From Solitalea agri (GTDB taxonomy: Bacteria; Bacteroidota; Bacteroidia; Sphingobacteriales; Sphingobacteriaceae): a stretch of DNA of 37,643 bases. Both the position numbers and the translations under genes were made by a program. The DNA lies in NCBI RefSeq assembly GCF_023914155.1, contig NZ_JAMWYS010000016.1, positions 1 to 37,643 on the forward strand, in the 5' to 3' direction. Position 1 is the first letter of the stretch. Each line of letters opens with the position of its first letter. The notes under the pieces were generated by a model. That model made no database searches, was not told where the DNA came from, and saw nothing but the letters and a program-made list of their open reading frames with translations. This document shows, piece by piece, positions 16,657 to 24,207 of this stretch.

Positions 16657-18135
16657 ATGAACATCATGAAAAAGAAACTTTTATATATACCGCTAATACC
16701 ACTGTTATTAACAGTAAACAGTTGTACAAATCTTGATGAGAAACTGTATAACACCATTCCTACGGATGAATACGGAAAAACGCCACAGGAAATTGAAACC
16801 ATCGTGGGACGCGCCTATGCTTCGCTACGTGGTTATGCCGGGCACTTCCCATTGGATTACACCTACGAATTAAATGAAAATGCTTCTGACGAAGCGGTAA
16901 TTCCTACTCGCGGAACGGACTGGTATGACGGCGGGGTGCATCAGCGCGTTCAGCGTCACCAATGGAAGGCCGATGAAAACTTAATTCAGGCTACCTGGGA
17001 AATGCTTTATTCGGGCATTACCATTGTAAACTCTATTATTTTCCAGGTTGATCAATCAAGCCTGACTGCTGATCAGAAAGCGAATGTAAAAGCGGAACTA
17101 AGAGGTGTTAGAGCCTACTATTATTACCGTTTATGCGATATGTTTGGCAATGTGCCTCTGCAAATTGATTACAATGATAAAGAAGTAAAACCTAACTCTA
17201 CCCGAGCAGAAGTATTTAACTTCATCGAATCAGAGCTGAAGGATGTAGTGGGCAAACTGCCTGCAAGCGGTTATGGCAAGTTTACTAAAGCTGCGGGTTA
17301 CAGTTTACTGGCTCGTTTGTATATCAATGCCGAAGTGTTTAAAGGCACCCCAATGTGGCAGGAATGTATTGATGCTTGTGACCAGGTTACAGGTTATTCG
17401 CTTCAGACTAATTTCCTTGATAACTTCTTAACAGAGAACCAAGGTTCGGTTGAAAATATCTTTGTAATTCCTTATGATGCAACGGTAACCTTAGGTAACT
17501 ACAAGCAATCATTGGCCTTGCACTACCAGTCTAGAGTGGCTTTTCAAACTACTGCCGATTTCGTAAACGGCTATTGCTGCGAACCTGGCGTATTCGGAAA
17601 ATTTGAAGAAACCGATGCACGTCGCAAAGGTTTGTTACAAGGTCCATTATTAGCACCAGATGGTTCACAACTTTTACAATCGGACGGTAACCCTATAAAC
17701 TACAGTGATGCGGTAAGTTTGGAAAGTGCCACCCAAAGTGACGGTGTGCGCGATATCAAGTACCAGAACTCTAAAGGTGACAAATGGGAACGTAGCAACG
17801 ATTACGTGTTGATCCGCTATGCAGAGGTAATGCTTATGAAGGCCGAAGCGTTGATTCGTTTGGGTCGTGGCGGACAGGCGCAGCCAATTGTGGCGGCAGT
17901 TAGAAAACGTGCAAATGTTGAAACTCCTGCAAACGTTGACCTAGATTTTCTGTACGACGAGTTACTTCGCGAGTTCCTGTTCGAAGAACACCGCCGTACC
18001 GATCAGATCCGTTTTGGCAAATTCAGTGTTGCAGGCTGGGAGATGAATCAAACTGATAAACGCAGGGAGATCTATCCTATTCCTACCACGGCAATGCAAA
18101 CCAATAACAAACTGGTGCAAAACCCTGGCTATTAA
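16657..18135 (+). CDS. susD: SusD/RagB-family surface glycan-binding lipoprotein
   Basis: The 492-residue lipoprotein has the signal IPLIPLLLTVNSC followed by TNLDEKLYNTIPTDEYGKTP, the typical SusD N-terminus. SusD-like TPR helices are visible (AELRGVRAYYYYRLCDMFGNVPL, about 147-169; VLIRYAEVMLMKAEALIR), and the C-terminal block RREIYPIPTTAMQTNNKLVQNPGY closes the family fold. It forms the lid over the SusC barrel and binds the glycan. Two starts are possible: 16657 (MNIMKKK) or the ATG at 16666 directly before the Lys run; both keep the signal peptide. The gene is 9 nt downstream of susC and is followed by a strong 21-bp hairpin. The symbol indicates family role. Confidence 0.92.
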   Translation: MNIMKKKLLYIPLIPLLLTVNSCTNLDEKLYNTIPTDEYGKTPQEIETIVGRAYASLRGYAGHFPLDYTYELNENASDEAVIPTRGTDWYDGGVHQRVQRHQWKADENLIQATWEMLYSGITIVNSIIFQVDQSSLTADQKANVKAELRGVRAYYYYRLCDMFGNVPLQIDYNDKEVKPNSTRAEVFNFIESELKDVVGKLPASGYGKFTKAAGYSLLARLYINAEVFKGTPMWQECIDACDQVTGYSLQTNFLDNFLTENQGSVENIFVIPYDATVTLGNYKQSLALHYQSRVAFQTTADFVNGYCCEPGVFGKFEETDARRKGLLQGPLLAPDGSQLLQSDGNPINYSDAVSLESATQSDGVRDIKYQNSKGDKWERSNDYVLIRYAEVMLMKAEALIRLGRGGQAQPIVAAVRKRANVETPANVDLDFLYDELLREFLFEEHRRTDQIRFGKFSVAGWEMNQTDKRREIYPIPTTAMQTNNKLVQNPGY

Positions 18136-18141
18136 TAAATG

Positions 18142-18206
18142 TTAAGAAGTACGATGACGAGGTACAGTTAAGGTGTTCAACTAAAACTGTACTTCGTACT
18201 TCTTAA
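18142..18206 (+). promoter_or_regulatory. Long intercistronic hairpin between susD and the hydrolase genes
   Basis: A perfect 13-bp stem, 18142-18154 with 18194-18206 (TTAAGAAGTACGA / TCGTACTTCTTAA), continues after a 7-nt/1-nt bulge into a perfect 8-bp stem, GTACAGTT (18162-18169) with AACTGTAC (18185-18192), with a 15-nt loop. No U-run follows, so it is unlikely to be a strong terminator. It may stabilise the upstream susCD mRNA or be a processing site that lowers hydrolase expression. Confidence 0.55.
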
Positions 18207-18242
18207 ATCGTACTTCATTGTTTTACGTTAAATGGTAAAGTA

Positions 18243-19478
18243 ATGAGAATACACGCCTTGCTGCTTTGCGCAATGCTAATAGTTTGCGCCTGTGGCAAAT
18301 CAAGCGACGATCCACCTCAAAAGAGCGAGGAATTTAAGGTTACGGTTTATCCGGCTGAAAAGGTGCAGAAAACAAAAACGCAAAAGGTTTATGTTCACCT
18401 GATGCCCTGGTTCGAATCAAAAGAAACCAGTCCCGACGGCAAATGGGGACAGCATTGGACCATGGCCAACAAAAACCCCGATATTATTAATGGTAGCGGT
18501 CAGCGCGAAATTGCCGCACATTTTTATCCATTAACAGGCCCTTATGCTTCAGGTGATGCTGCTATTATCGAATATCAGTTATTGCTCATGAAGCTTTCTG
18601 GCATTGATGGCGTTTTCATCGACTGGCCCGGAACAACTGTGCTTTATGACTACCCATTACTGGTTAAAAACACCGAAAAGCTTATTGCAAAGCTCGATAA
18701 GGTGGGTTTAACCTTTGCAATTGTTTATGAAGATCAGAATATTAACCATGCTTACGATGCCAAAGTGATTTCGGATAAACTGGCGGCAGCACAACAGGAT
18801 ATGGCTTATCTGTCATCAAACTATTTCACAAAATCTTCGTATATAAAACTTAACAATAAGCCATTGCTGATGGTCTTCGGTCCGCAAACCTTTACTACTG
18901 AAAATGAGTGGACGAATGTATTTAACGGTTTAAGTACTAAGCCGGCATTTTTCACACTTTGGAATGCATCAAGTAAATCCGGAAAAAATGCAACGGGCGA
19001 ATTTGCCTGGGTAACCAAGCCACACCTTGCCGACCTCAACAATTTTTATGGCAATGCATACTCAGGTGTTAAAATAGCCTCTGCCTATCCTGGTTTTAAG
19101 GACTTTTATACACAGGGTGGTTGGGGCAACACGTTGTTTACAATTGACCATAACAATATTTCAACTTTTAATGCCACCCTAGATCTTGCTTTAAACAGCG
19201 GGTTGGAAAGTATTCAACTGGTTACCTGGAATGATTACGGTGAAGGAACCATGCTAGAACCTACCAAAGAATTTGGCTATGGATTTTTAACCAGCCTACA
19301 AAGTAAACTGGGGGTAAACTATACGCAAACCGAACTTGAATTGGTTGCAAAACTGTATGAAATGCGGAAAAAGTATCCGGGTTCAGCCGAAAACCAGAAA
19401 AAAATGGATCAGGTATTTTACTACCTTGTTTCAAATAAAATAACCGAAGCCAAAGCATTGCTGCAGGAAATTAAATAA
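18243..19478 (+). CDS. GH99/GH71-like lipoprotein hydrolase
   Basis: The 411-residue lipoprotein has a signal with Cys at LIVCACGKSSDDPP; the DD after the Cys suggests surface export. The mature part reads as a TIM-barrel of the GH71/GH99-like type: VYVHLMPWFESKE (about 50), GQHWTMANKNPD, HFYPLTGPYASGD, GVFIDWPG (D127), FAIVYEDQN (about 161-169) and WNDYGEGTMLEPT (329-341), whose acidic residues E334 and E339 are the best catalytic candidates. GH99 enzymes are endo-alpha-mannosidases and GH71 are alpha-1,3-glucanases; this group is poorly characterised. Pairing with a SusB-like GH97 points to endo-cleavage of an alpha-linked glycan. The specificity is inference. It lies 7 nt upstream of the GH97 gene, in one transcription unit. 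Confidence 0.7.
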   Translation: MRIHALLLCAMLIVCACGKSSDDPPQKSEEFKVTVYPAEKVQKTKTQKVYVHLMPWFESKETSPDGKWGQHWTMANKNPDIINGSGQREIAAHFYPLTGPYASGDAAIIEYQLLLMKLSGIDGVFIDWPGTTVLYDYPLLVKNTEKLIAKLDKVGLTFAIVYEDQNINHAYDAKVISDKLAAAQQDMAYLSSNYFTKSSYIKLNNKPLLMVFGPQTFTTENEWTNVFNGLSTKPAFFTLWNASSKSGKNATGEFAWVTKPHLADLNNFYGNAYSGVKIASAYPGFKDFYTQGGWGNTLFTIDHNNISTFNATLDLALNSGLESIQLVTWNDYGEGTMLEPTKEFGYGFLTSLQSKLGVNYTQTELELVAKLYEMRKKYPGSAENQKKMDQVFYYLVSNKITEAKALLQEIK

Positions 19479-19485
19479 GAGAAAG

Positions 19486-21492
19486 ATGAAAAGAAACATT
19501 GTTTTATGCCTGCTAATGCTGGTATGTACCTCGCTTGTGGGTTGTAAATCCACTGCACAAATACTGTCGGTAAACTCGCCCGACGGGAACCTTAACGTTT
19601 CCTTCCATTTGAAAGATGGAGTGCCTTATTACAATATTGGCAAAAGAAATTTTACGGTGGTTAATGATTCGAGGATGGGCTTTATCTTAAAAGATATTCC
19701 TTCCTTGGATAAAGATTTTAAAATTGTTGATTCAAAAACGGATACTTTTGATGAAACCTGGACACAGCCCTGGGGAGAAGTAAAAGACATCCGTAATAAC
19801 TATAAAAGGCTGACCGTTTCACTCCAAGAGAAAAAAGGCCTTAAACGCAAAATGAACATTGTTTTTAAGGTTTATAATGATGGCGTTGGATTTCGATACG
19901 AAGTACCTGAACAACCGGGTTTAACCGAATACCAAATTATGGATGAACTTACGGAGTTTAACATGGCCCGTGATTTCGAGGCTTGGTGGATCCCGGCATT
20001 TCCAGACGCACAGGACTCAGAGCAGCCCTTTACCAAAACAATGCTTAGTAAACTTAATCAAAACGTTCATACCCCATTAACCATGGAATTGAACGACAGC
20101 CTGTTTGTATGCATTCATGAGGCAGCTTTGATCAATTATGCTTCCACTACCTTAAAACCTAATGGCACCACCTTGTTAAAAAGTGACCTGGTGCCTTGGG
20201 CCGATGGTGCAAAAGTGAAAGTTAAAGGCTCATTGAATACGCCATGGAGGACTTTACAAATTGCTGATAAACCCGGCGACCTGATTACCTCTTACCTTAT
20301 CCTCAATTTGAACGAGCCTAACCGACTTACCGATATATCTTATATAAAGCCTGGAAAATACACCGGAGTTTGGTGGGGCATGCATGTTAAAACTCAAACC
20401 TGGGGTCAGGGACCACAACATGGAGCCACCACTCAAAATGTTAAAGATTTAATCGACTTTAACAAAAAACACAACATTCAAGGTGTCCTGGCCGAAGGAT
20501 GGAATGAAGGTTGGGACGGCGATTGGGTAAAAGATGGTGCTTTTAATTTCACCAAATCTTATCCTGATTTTGATATGGCCGAGCTGAGCAAATACGCCCA
20601 GGAAAATGGTGTTGCGCTAATCTCTCACCATGAAACCGGCGGAAATGTAGCCAACTATGAAAATCAAATGGAAGATGCCTTCACGTTGTTGGAGAAGAAT
20701 AATATTCATGCCGTTAAAACAGGCTATGTGAATAAACGCATTAATGGCAAAGAGTATCATCAGGGGCAGTTTATGGTTAACCACTACCAGCACGTGGTAG
20801 AAACGGCAGCTAATCATAAAGTAATGGTTGATATGCACGAGCCGATAAAAGATACCGGTTTACGTCGCACCTACCCTAACCTAATGACCCGTGAAGGGGT
20901 GCGCGGAACCGAGTATGAAGCATGGAGCGAAGGCAACACACCTTCTCATACCACCATTATTCCTTTTACCCGTGGTTTAGCAGGCCCTATTGATTACACT
21001 CCTGGAATATTCGACATTCAGTTTAAAAACGATGGAGGCTTTAGGGTTCACACTACTTTAGCGAAACAGTTGGCATTGTATGTGGTAATTTATAGTCCGT
21101 TTCAAATGGCTGCCGACCTGACCAAAAACTACGAAAACAATCCGGCTTTCAAATTCATCGAAGATGTTCCAACTGATTGGGAAACCACTAAAGTGCTGGA
21201 TGCCAAAATCGGGGAGTTTGTGACCATTGTCCGCAAAGACCGTAAAAGCAACGACTGGTACTTGGGTTCCATCACCAATGATAAAGCCTGTACCATTGAT
21301 GCTAAATTAAGTTTCTTAACACCTGGCAAAAGCTACATGGCCGAAGTTTATGCAGATGGCGAAGGTGCCAATTATGATACCAACCCGCTTCCTGTAGCTA
21401 TTACACAAACAAAAGTAAATTCTGAATCAATATTAAAGATCAGCCTGGCAGCAGGCGGTGGACAAGCCATCCGATTTAGAATGATTGATTAG
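19486..21492 (+). CDS. GH97 glycoside hydrolase, SusB-like inverting alpha-glucosidase type
   Basis: The 668-residue lipoprotein (signal LVCTSLVGC) has a GH97 N-terminal beta-sandwich (about 25-280), a TIM-barrel (about 285-560) and a C-terminal beta domain. The glutamates I identify as equivalent to SusB Glu439, Glu508 and Glu532 are E383 (HHET), E452 (HEPI) and E476 (RGTEYEAW). Their spacing, 69 and 24 residues, equals that of SusB exactly, and E139 (GFRYE) fits Glu194. Retaining GH97 members have an Asp nucleophile instead, so this should be a calcium-dependent inverting alpha-glucosidase. It probably acts on imported or surface alpha-gluco-oligosaccharides. It is the last gene of the locus, followed by a terminator. 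Confidence 0.9.
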   Translation: MKRNIVLCLLMLVCTSLVGCKSTAQILSVNSPDGNLNVSFHLKDGVPYYNIGKRNFTVVNDSRMGFILKDIPSLDKDFKIVDSKTDTFDETWTQPWGEVKDIRNNYKRLTVSLQEKKGLKRKMNIVFKVYNDGVGFRYEVPEQPGLTEYQIMDELTEFNMARDFEAWWIPAFPDAQDSEQPFTKTMLSKLNQNVHTPLTMELNDSLFVCIHEAALINYASTTLKPNGTTLLKSDLVPWADGAKVKVKGSLNTPWRTLQIADKPGDLITSYLILNLNEPNRLTDISYIKPGKYTGVWWGMHVKTQTWGQGPQHGATTQNVKDLIDFNKKHNIQGVLAEGWNEGWDGDWVKDGAFNFTKSYPDFDMAELSKYAQENGVALISHHETGGNVANYENQMEDAFTLLEKNNIHAVKTGYVNKRINGKEYHQGQFMVNHYQHVVETAANHKVMVDMHEPIKDTGLRRTYPNLMTREGVRGTEYEAWSEGNTPSHTTIIPFTRGLAGPIDYTPGIFDIQFKNDGGFRVHTTLAKQLALYVVIYSPFQMAADLTKNYENNPAFKFIEDVPTDWETTKVLDAKIGEFVTIVRKDRKSNDWYLGSITNDKACTIDAKLSFLTPGKSYMAEVYADGEGANYDTNPLPVAITQTKVNSESILKISLAAGGGQAIRFRMID

Positions 21493-21512
21493 TAGATTTT
21501 TTTTCATGTTAC

Positions 21513-21533
21513 AACAACTGAAAAACAGTTGTT
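21513..21533 (+). terminator. Minor hairpin just after the GH97 gene
   Basis: AACAACTG (21513-21520) and CAGTTGTT (21526-21533) are perfect arms around an AAAAA loop. No long T-run follows, so termination here is uncertain; the next hairpin is stronger. Confidence 0.35.
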
Positions 21534-21556
21534 TCATCGATTAATTGGTTTATTGG

Positions 21557-21583
21557 AGCAGCCCCTGAAAAGGCTGCTTTTTT
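21557..21583 (+). terminator. Rho-independent terminator of the glycan-utilisation operon
   Basis: AGCAGCC (21557-21563) and GGCTGCT (21572-21578) form a GC-rich stem with an 8-nt loop, followed by a run of T. It closes the operon about 65 nt after the GH97 stop and precedes the minisatellite. Confidence 0.8.
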
Positions 21584-21628
21584 ATTGATACGGCTTCAGC
21601 TTATAAATTTAGGCTATTTTTTATCTGT

Positions 21629-22800
21629 GGTAATCAGCGTCATTTGCGGGAAAAGATAACTCCCGCTGATCTCCCAGATTTTCGCAGAAATAATATCTAT
21701 CGTTTTAATAAAGATTTAATCTGATCAGCGGTAATCAGCGTTATCTACGGGAAAAGATAACTCCGCTGATCTCGCAGATTTTCGCAGAAATAATATCTAT
21801 CGTTTTAATAAGGACTTAATCCGATCAGCGGTAATCAGCGTTTTCTACGGGAAAAGATAACTCCGCTGATCTCGCAGATTTTCGCAGAAATAATATCTAT
21901 CGTTTTAATAAGGGTTTAATCTGATCAGCGGTAATCAGCGCTATCTGCGGAAAAAGATAACTCCTGCTGATCTCGCAGATTTTCGCAGAAATAATATCTA
22001 TCGTTTTAATAAGGATTTAATCTGATCAGCGGTAATCAGCGTTATCTGCGGGAAAAGATAACTCCCGCTGATTGCGCAGATTTTCGCAGAAATAATATCT
22101 ATCGTTTTAATAAGGATTTAATCTGATCAGTGGTAATCAGCGTTATCTACGGGAAAAGATAACTCCCGCTGATCTCGCAGATTTTCGCAAAAAGAATATC
22201 TATCGTTTTAATAAGGATTTAATCTGATCAGCGGTAATCAGCGCTATCTGCGGAAAAAGATAACTCCTGCTGATCTCGCAGATTTTCGCAGAAAGAATAT
22301 CTATCGTTTTAATAAGGATTTAATCTGATCAGCGGTAATCAGCGTCATTTGCGGGAAAAGACAACTCCCGCTGATCTCGCAGATTTTCGCAGAAATAATA
22401 TCTATCGTTTTAATAAGGATTTAATCTGATCAGCGGTAATCAGCGTTATCTGCGGGAAAAGATCACAACTGCTAATCTCGCAAATTTTCGCAGAAAGAAT
22501 ATTTATCGTTTTAACAAGGATTTAATCTGATCAGCGGTAATCAGCGTTATCTGCGGGAAAAGATAACTCCTGCTGATCTCGCAGATTTTCGCAGAAATAA
22601 TATCTATCGTTTTAATAAGGATTTAATCTGATCAGCGGTAATCAGCGCTATCTGCGGAAAAAGATAACTCCTGCTGATCTCGCAGATTTTCGCAGAAAGA
22701 ATATCTATCGTTTTAATAAGGATTTAATCTGATCAGCGGTAATCAGCGTTATTTGCGGGAAAAGACAACTCCCGCTGATCTCGCAGATTTTCGCAGAAAA
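21629..22800. repeat. Minisatellite: 12 tandem copies of a 100/101-bp unit
   Basis: Copies start at 21629, 21730, 21830, 21930, 22031, 22132, 22233, 22334, 22435, 22536, 22637 and 22738, the last truncated after about 63 bp. Units 2 and 3 are 100 bp and the rest 101. Each unit has nested palindromes: AATCAGCG with CGCTGAT, GCGGGA with TCCCGC, and ATCTGCG with CGCAGAT. Copies 7 and 11 are identical, and copies 8 and 12 differ at one base over their shared length before copy 12 breaks off, giving a 404-bp higher-order period. No ORF spans it. The unit is made of the TAATCAGCG/ATCTGCGGGA vocabulary seen in Bacteroidota intergenic repeats. The stretch 22801-22916 holds only spacer and the next gene's leader. 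Confidence 0.95.
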
Positions 22801-22916
22801 TTGTCCTTGCACCTGGTTCCTCTAAAAACCAATTTCAATTGATAATGAGGCCATTAATTCGTAATTTCAATTCACATTTGCCTGCTTAACCCTGCTGACA
22901 TAAAAAAGGAGGAACT

Positions 22917-23378
22917 ATGCATAGCAAAAAATTAGAGGACTATCTGAATGATCAGAATGTTCAGTACGCCATTATCGACCACATGGCAACTGCTACCGCC
23001 CAAAGAACTGCGGCAGCCGCCCACATTCCAGGTAATGAAATGGCCAAAACAGTTATGTTGAAAGTTGATGATAAGATGATGATGGCTGTTTTACCTTGTC
23101 ATTGCCGTATTGACATTGGCCGTTTGAAAGAAATAACTGGCGCCAATAATATTTCGCTGGCCAACGAAGGTGAGTTCAGGACTTATTTTCCGGATTGCGA
23201 AACTGGCGCTATGCCTCCTTTCGGAAACTTATACGGAATGGATGTTTTGGTGGATGAGCAACTTTCAAAAGATCAGAAAATAGCATTTAACTCAGGCTCT
23301 CATCGGGAACTGATTCAAATGCCATTTAAAGCTTTCGAAAACCTGGTGCATCCGCGAATAAGCCATTTTACTGCCTAA
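22917..23378 (+). CDS. YbaK/EbsC-family aminoacyl-tRNA deacylase
   Basis: The 153-residue protein has the YbaK/ProX fold: an N-terminal VQYAIIDHMATATAQRTAAAAHIPGNEMAKTVML segment whose Lys is the conserved functional residue of the family (K44 here), a VLPCHCRIDIGRLKEITGANNI segment, GAMPPFGNLYGMDVLVDEQL, the conserved active-site loop, and the closing FNSGSHRELIQMPFKAFENLV. These cytosolic proteins hydrolyse mischarged tRNAs (for example Cys- or Ala-tRNA-Pro) in trans. Which mischarged tRNA this one edits cannot be told. An unusually good Shine-Dalgarno, GGAGGA, sits 4 nt before the ATG. The gene is alone, between the minisatellite and a terminator. Confidence 0.85.
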   Translation: MHSKKLEDYLNDQNVQYAIIDHMATATAQRTAAAAHIPGNEMAKTVMLKVDDKMMMAVLPCHCRIDIGRLKEITGANNISLANEGEFRTYFPDCETGAMPPFGNLYGMDVLVDEQLSKDQKIAFNSGSHRELIQMPFKAFENLVHPRISHFTA

Positions 23379-23388
23379 CCCGATACCG

Positions 23389-23418
23389 ATACTCTGCATA
23401 CTGCAGAGTATTTTTTTT
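23389..23418 (+). terminator. Rho-independent terminator after the YbaK-family gene
   Basis: ATACTCTGCA (23389-23398) and TGCAGAGTAT (23402-23411) are perfect 10-bp arms with a 3-nt loop, followed by eight T in a row (with the arm's last T). Confidence 0.85.
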
Positions 23419-23677
23419 AATCAAAACTGCTTTTCCTTTTTTAACTACACTAAGCCACTTTAGCTATCGGCACATAAATCATTCATAAAAAGTGTATTGT
23501 GTTTTTTTGAATTTTAATCGCTGGCGAATAAAATATACATTTTAAGCAATTTTAATTACTAACATTAATTAAAACATAACACAAGTAAACAAACTTCACC
23601 AAAGAAACATCCTCATTATCAAAGTGTTATTTTTACAATAATTGATTTTTATCAGTTTTTTTGAATAAAAGGCCTAT

Positions 23678-23685
23678 TACCTTTG
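23678..23685 (+). promoter_or_regulatory. Bacteroidota-type -7 promoter element of the small ORF
   Basis: TACCTTTG matches TAnnTTTG exactly and lies 35 nt upstream of the ATG at 23721. A TTTTTTTG run ends at 23663, closer than the usual 19-20 nt, so the -33 element is uncertain. The rest of 23419-23677 is AT-rich, with no gene or clear structure seen. Confidence 0.5.
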
Positions 23686-23720
23686 TAGTGTTCTAAAAAC
23701 GGAATAACATTTGAATTTTA

Positions 23721-23933
23721 ATGATAGTCTCAAATTATAAAGTTATGAAAGCATCCTCTTCAACATTCAGCGTCGACCTGAAAATCTCCAAATCGGGCAA
23801 ATCATCTACTAAATATGCACAACAGACTTATGACTACTTAAAATATTTACTAGGAAGAAAACACCAGAAATACGGACCGAGTGCAGCAATGGTTTATGAC
23901 GACAACTGCACCTATTTCTGCAATAATGATTAA
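23721..23933 (+). CDS. Small protein of unknown function
   Basis: This ORF codes for 70 residues, or 62 if the second ATG at 23745 is used (MKASSSTFSVDLKISKSGKS). The middle is basic and helical (STKYAQQTYDYLKYLLGRKHQKYG), and the tail DDNCTYFCNND carries a CxxxC pair. There is no signal peptide or membrane segment. I do not recognise the family. It is likely real: a consensus -7 element lies 35 nt upstream, a strong terminator 32 nt downstream, and nothing overlaps it. A one-gene transcript with its own promoter and terminator suggests a stand-alone, possibly stress-responsive, small protein, but that is inference. Confidence 0.6.
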   Translation: MIVSNYKVMKASSSTFSVDLKISKSGKSSTKYAQQTYDYLKYLLGRKHQKYGPSAAMVYDDNCTYFCNND

Positions 23934-23964
23934 ATAAGAGCCTCTTAATAAACCTTTCATATGC

Positions 23965-24002
23965 GAAAAGCGTCTCGATAGTCGGGTCGCTTTTCCTTTT
24001 TT
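23965..24002 (+). terminator. Rho-independent terminator of the small ORF
   Basis: GAAAAGCG (23965-23972) pairs with CGCTTTTC (23988-23995) around a 15-nt loop, followed by CTTTTTT. Confidence 0.75.
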
Positions 24003-24027
24003 AAAACCAATTCTCCAAGTTCGTTCT

Positions 24028-24091
24028 AACCCTTCGACTTCGTCCATGATAACGAACGGATTAATGTTGGCTGAACGAAGTAGAAGCTTTT
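24028..24091. repeat. REP-like degenerate inverted repeat
   Basis: CCTTCGACTTCGT near 24032 and ACGAAGTAGAAG near 24075 are inverted copies of one word. The word CCTTCGACT.CG..CAG is the reverse complement of the core of the tandem repeat at 31680-31806, so both belong to one dispersed family. No gene lies in 23934-24207. Confidence 0.45.
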
Positions 24092-24207
24092 ACTGTCCGA
24101 CCAGCATTCCACACCAACAACTTTGCTCAGTAAATAATTTTGAGTCATAACATGACTTAAATCATATTAATAACTCTAAAACATTCTGACCTTGCACCTT
24201 TATTTTT

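Noticed and set aside
21629-22800. Possible CRISPR array
   Set aside because: The whole 100/101-bp unit is repeated with almost no unique spacers, and no cas gene is near; it is a minisatellite.
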